From Liopterus haemorrhoidalis (taxonomy: Eukaryota; Arthropoda; Insecta; Coleoptera; Dytiscidae), in the NCBI GenBank assembly GCA_963971575.1, contig OZ020625.1, positions 30,142,537-30,206,536 on the forward strand: a DNA stretch of 64,000 nt, written 5' to 3'. Both the position numbers and the translations under genes were made by a program. Under the pieces are notes generated by a model. That model did not search any database. It saw only the letters and a list, made by a program, of their open reading frames with translations, and was not told the origin of the DNA. Positions 61,130-64,000 of this stretch are shown in pieces. Position 1 is the stretch's first letter, and every line of letters begins with the position of its first letter.

Positions 61130-62327
61130 AAAAAAAAAAAATTTTCCTAAAATTTTGAAATTTTGGCCAAAAATTTTTTGACTCCGATTTTAACCAAAAT
61201 ATGTTTTTAACCTAATTTTGGGGTGTGGATTATGAAAAAAATGTTTAAAAAATTCATGCTTTCCTAGTTTTTGAGTTAGAGTCGATTTGGGTCAGGGTTT
61301 TGCCTATAATTCCAAAACTTTTGCCCAAAATTAAAAATGGACCAAATTTTATTGATCTATGACCAAAAATACATATTTGTACCAATTTTCAATAAAATCG
61401 GAGACATTTTTTTTTTTTACTTAAAAATCGAGATTTTTTTAAGGTCTACCCCTTACGATTTTTTCAATTTTTGGCTATTTTCAAGGGTTTTGGATTACTA
61501 CCCATACAAAACTTAATAATTACTTTATTAAAACCCAATTTTTTTCTTAGACTAAACAATGTAGTAGAATTCTAAAAATTAAAACCGCAGATTTCTATCC
61601 CTAACCATTTTTTAGTTAAGATTTAATAAAATTTTCAAAAAATTTAAAAAAAAATGAAAAATTTTCAAAAAATTGTTTTGTTTCAAAATATGGTTACAAG
61701 TTAATTAGGGCCTCAAGATTTCAAAAATTTCAACCGCAGGTCTTTATCGCATTTGGTTTTTGAGATACGTCCATGCGAAGATGAAATTTTCTATAAATCA
61801 CGCCATATTAAAATTTGTCATAATTTTAAAATACGTTAAACGAATAAGGCCTCAATTTTTTTCTAGACTAAATAAACTACGAGGAATCCAAAAATTTTAA
61901 CCACAGGTGGTTTTCTTTAACCGTTTTTGAGTTTTGCTTTTTTTTTCATTCACAATTTTAACAAATAATGTATATTATGCCAATAAAAAAAAATTTGTAA
62001 TGTCAAAACGCGTTAAACGATTAAAGCTCCAATTTTTTTCTAGACTAAGTAAACTACGGAGAATCCAAAAATTTAAACCGCAGGTCGCTATCTTTTACCG
62101 TTTTCGAGTTGTGATTTTTTTTAATTCACAATTTTCAGAAATAATGAAAATTATGCCATTAAAAAAATTGTCTTAATCTCAAAACACGTTAAATGATTAA
62201 AGCCCCAATTTTTTTCTAAATTAAGTAAACTACGAAAAATCCTAAAATTTCAACCGCAGGTCGCTATCTCTAACCGTTTTTGAGTTGTGATTTTTTTAAT
62301 TCACAATTTTTTCATATAATGTAAATT
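61130..62327 (+). repeat. Satellite-like array S9 with leader
   Basis: Leader as at 43661, then units with diverged cores (AAACCGCAGGTCGCTATC). Same orientation as all other arrays. Cut by the LINE fragment at 62328. Confidence 0.87.
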
Positions 62328-63786
62328 GTCAGAAGGGACGTACGGTATAACCGGTATTTGGTCAATACCATAGGCATGTCTAAGATGATAGTAGAGCACG
62401 CGGAGAGCAGCATTATGTCGAGACACGTAGCTCGACGCTGCAAGAGATGGACAAGCAGACAGAATGTGCATAATCGTTTCAGGATGGTGGTGGCACAACC
62501 AACAGAGTGTGGACTCCGCTATTTGGAATATGCGGTCCCTGTACGCCAAAGTATTTATAGCACTATCCTGACACGCAAACACAAAACCTTCTGTTTCCGA
62601 TCTCAAACCAGCAGACTTAAGAAACGAGAACGTGAGTTCGGTGAACAACTCTAGACTTTAAATATGTTTGAAGAACACAGAGTGCATATTTGTACTCATG
62701 TTTTCTTTTTTCAACATGTCTGTCTCGCCTCGTTGCACCGAACTGGCAACTCTGTTGTATTCCTCCCGAGAGAGTTGTACTCCAGCGTTTTCCCTGGCGG
62801 GACTCAAGTCTGCCAGGTTAAATCTCGTTGCTGCTATTCGCGCTGCCTGGTAAAGAAACGCCCCTTTGCCACTAAATTCGTGCTCACTAACGAATTGTAA
62901 TAGTGGGTCCTGACTTCTGAGGATACTGTTAGCTGTAACCAGGACGAGTCGATCGTGCAAACACTCCAGATTAAGTAATCCCCGACCCCCATTTTGACGA
63001 GGAAGGTATATGCGCTGCACAGAAGATTTCGGGTGAAGACTTCGGTTGATGTTCATGATCTTTCTGGTTCTTCTGTCGAGATCCTTAAGATCATCAACAT
63101 TCCATTTCATTACACCAAAAGTGTATGAAATTAATGGGACAGCAAGCATGTTTGTGGCAGCGATCTTGTTCTTGCCAGACAGACATGATCTCCATATCTG
63201 CCTAAGTCGTCCCATATACTTGCTGCGAAGGGTCTGCTTAATAAGAGTGACATCTTGGACACCTCTCTCACTGATGCCTAAAAATGTGTAAGACCCTTCG
63301 GCATTAAGATGTTTTATAATGCTCCCATCAACCAATTGAACGTCTTCACCGTTGTCTAAACCTTTTCCTCTGTAGATATGAAAAACAGCGCATTTTTCCA
63401 ACCCGAATTGCATACCTATCGCGGCAGTGTACTCAGCAACAGCATCTAAGGAGGCCTGAAGGTTTGTATCGTTCGAGGCGTAGAGCTTCAAATCATCCAT
63501 ATAAAAAAGATGGGTAATTTTGTGCTTACGCCTCGACGGGGGACCCGCCATGTAGCCACTGCCGCGTCTGAGCTCGATCGATAGGGGAAGAAGTGAGATG
63601 CAAAATAGTAGCGGGCTTAGGGAATCTCCCTGGAAAACGCCACGCTTGATATATCCACTCTGTCGACACTGCGGTTGATCCGCTTGGGACAACAAATTGT
63701 GTCTTCCAGAGGGACATAAGTTGCCCAATGCATCTTTCTATCTCCGGGTGGACTCGTAACATGCGCAGTAATGTTAAAATGAGAGA

Positions 63787-63788
<2 letters not shown>
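62328..63788 (-). pseudogene. Dong/R4-like LINE fragment (reverse transcriptase palm to CCHC)
   Basis: On the minus strand: YIKRGVFQGDSLSPLLFC (palm), THLFYMDDLKLYAS with the YxDD catalytic pair, RRTRKIMNINRSLHPKSSVQ, GGRGLLNLE, then a CCHC finger (LCWLCHHHPETIMH, ILSAC). A frameshift near 63690 separates RVHPEIERCIGQLM, and one TAA (62658-62660) precedes SLELFTELTFS. The endonuclease is missing at the 3' side. The upstream side adjoins (TAA)n. It shares the finger region with 50429-50861. Confidence 0.88.

Positions 63789-63822
<34 letters not shown>
63789..63822. repeat. (ATT)n microsatellite at the LINE 5' border
   Basis: About 11 ATT units on the plus strand, i.e. TAA in the LINE's orientation, matching a TAA-targeting LINE. 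Confidence 0.9.
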
Positions 63823-64000
63823 TGCTTGTCTATAAGGCAGAACACTTGAGTGTAATAAGGCCCCTTATTTTTTTCTCTAAAACATACTTTTATGAAGATA
63901 TGTTTTTTTGGTTTCACTATTCCAGAGATGGGCTCTATTTTGAAAGGGCTGGAACAGTTATCGAGATCAAATTGAAATTTGGTAGGGTTTGTAGTTTCAT
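63823..64000. other. Right edge, nothing recognised
   Basis: A weak CCCCTTATTTTTTTCTCTAA stretch hints at another decayed satellite unit; no gene. Confidence 0.35.

Noticed and set aside
62358..62900. Plus-strand ORFs at 62358 and 62664
   Set aside because: They are antisense to the Dong/R4-like LINE coding region.

Overview
This is an insect-type nuclear DNA window: AT-rich, intron-containing, and dominated by nested transposable elements and tandem repeats. The transposon content (mariner DD34D and DD41D, hAT, PIF/Harbinger, Tc1-like, Dong/R4-like and CR1/Jockey-like LINE pieces, TA and TTAA MITEs, a tRNA-derived SINE) and large repeat-filled introns suggest an insect with an expanded genome; a beetle is a guess I cannot confirm.

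Only two host genes are supported. METTL1, the tRNA m7G46 methyltransferase, lies on the plus strand (7161-11979, four exons, 238 aa). A large minus-strand gene (12027-60191 and beyond the right edge) encodes the C-terminal 1120 aa of an ASH/MSP-domain axonemal protein, most likely CFAP65-like. I resolved 15 exons for it, all with canonical GT-AG borders and compatible phases. The two genes converge with 47 bp between stop codons. They have no evident shared function; the arrangement is positional.

Layout: 1-2870 is a 140-165 bp tandem repeat array, and related arrays recur at 5.9, 7.7, 8.5, 13.6, 36.6, 44 and 61.1 kb, always in the same orientation. 3.4-6.8 kb holds nested DNA elements. 7.2-12 kb is METTL1 with repeats in introns 2 and 3. 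12.6-28 kb of the big gene's introns holds mariner, Tc1-like, Harbinger and hAT pieces and seven copies or fragments of a TA MITE. 28.8-31.5 kb is a 2.6 kb AT-rich satellite. 32.5-46 kb holds hAT elements, a DD41D mariner with an uninterrupted transposase, a decayed DD34D mariner and a SINE. 46.2-49 kb is a second DD41D mariner split by a microsatellite-bearing repeat and a (GGATTTT)n array. 49.5-52.6 kb is a hAT carrying two LINE fragments, followed by a 161 bp tandem array. 53-61 kb holds foldback and TIR elements around exons B and A. 61-64 kb holds the repeat array again and a Dong/R4-like LINE fragment.

The most unusual element is a five-copy TIR family (AATAGGGGATA ends) whose deletion derivatives keep pieces of two convergent genes, one with a THAP zinc finger and one conserved 43-codon ORF.
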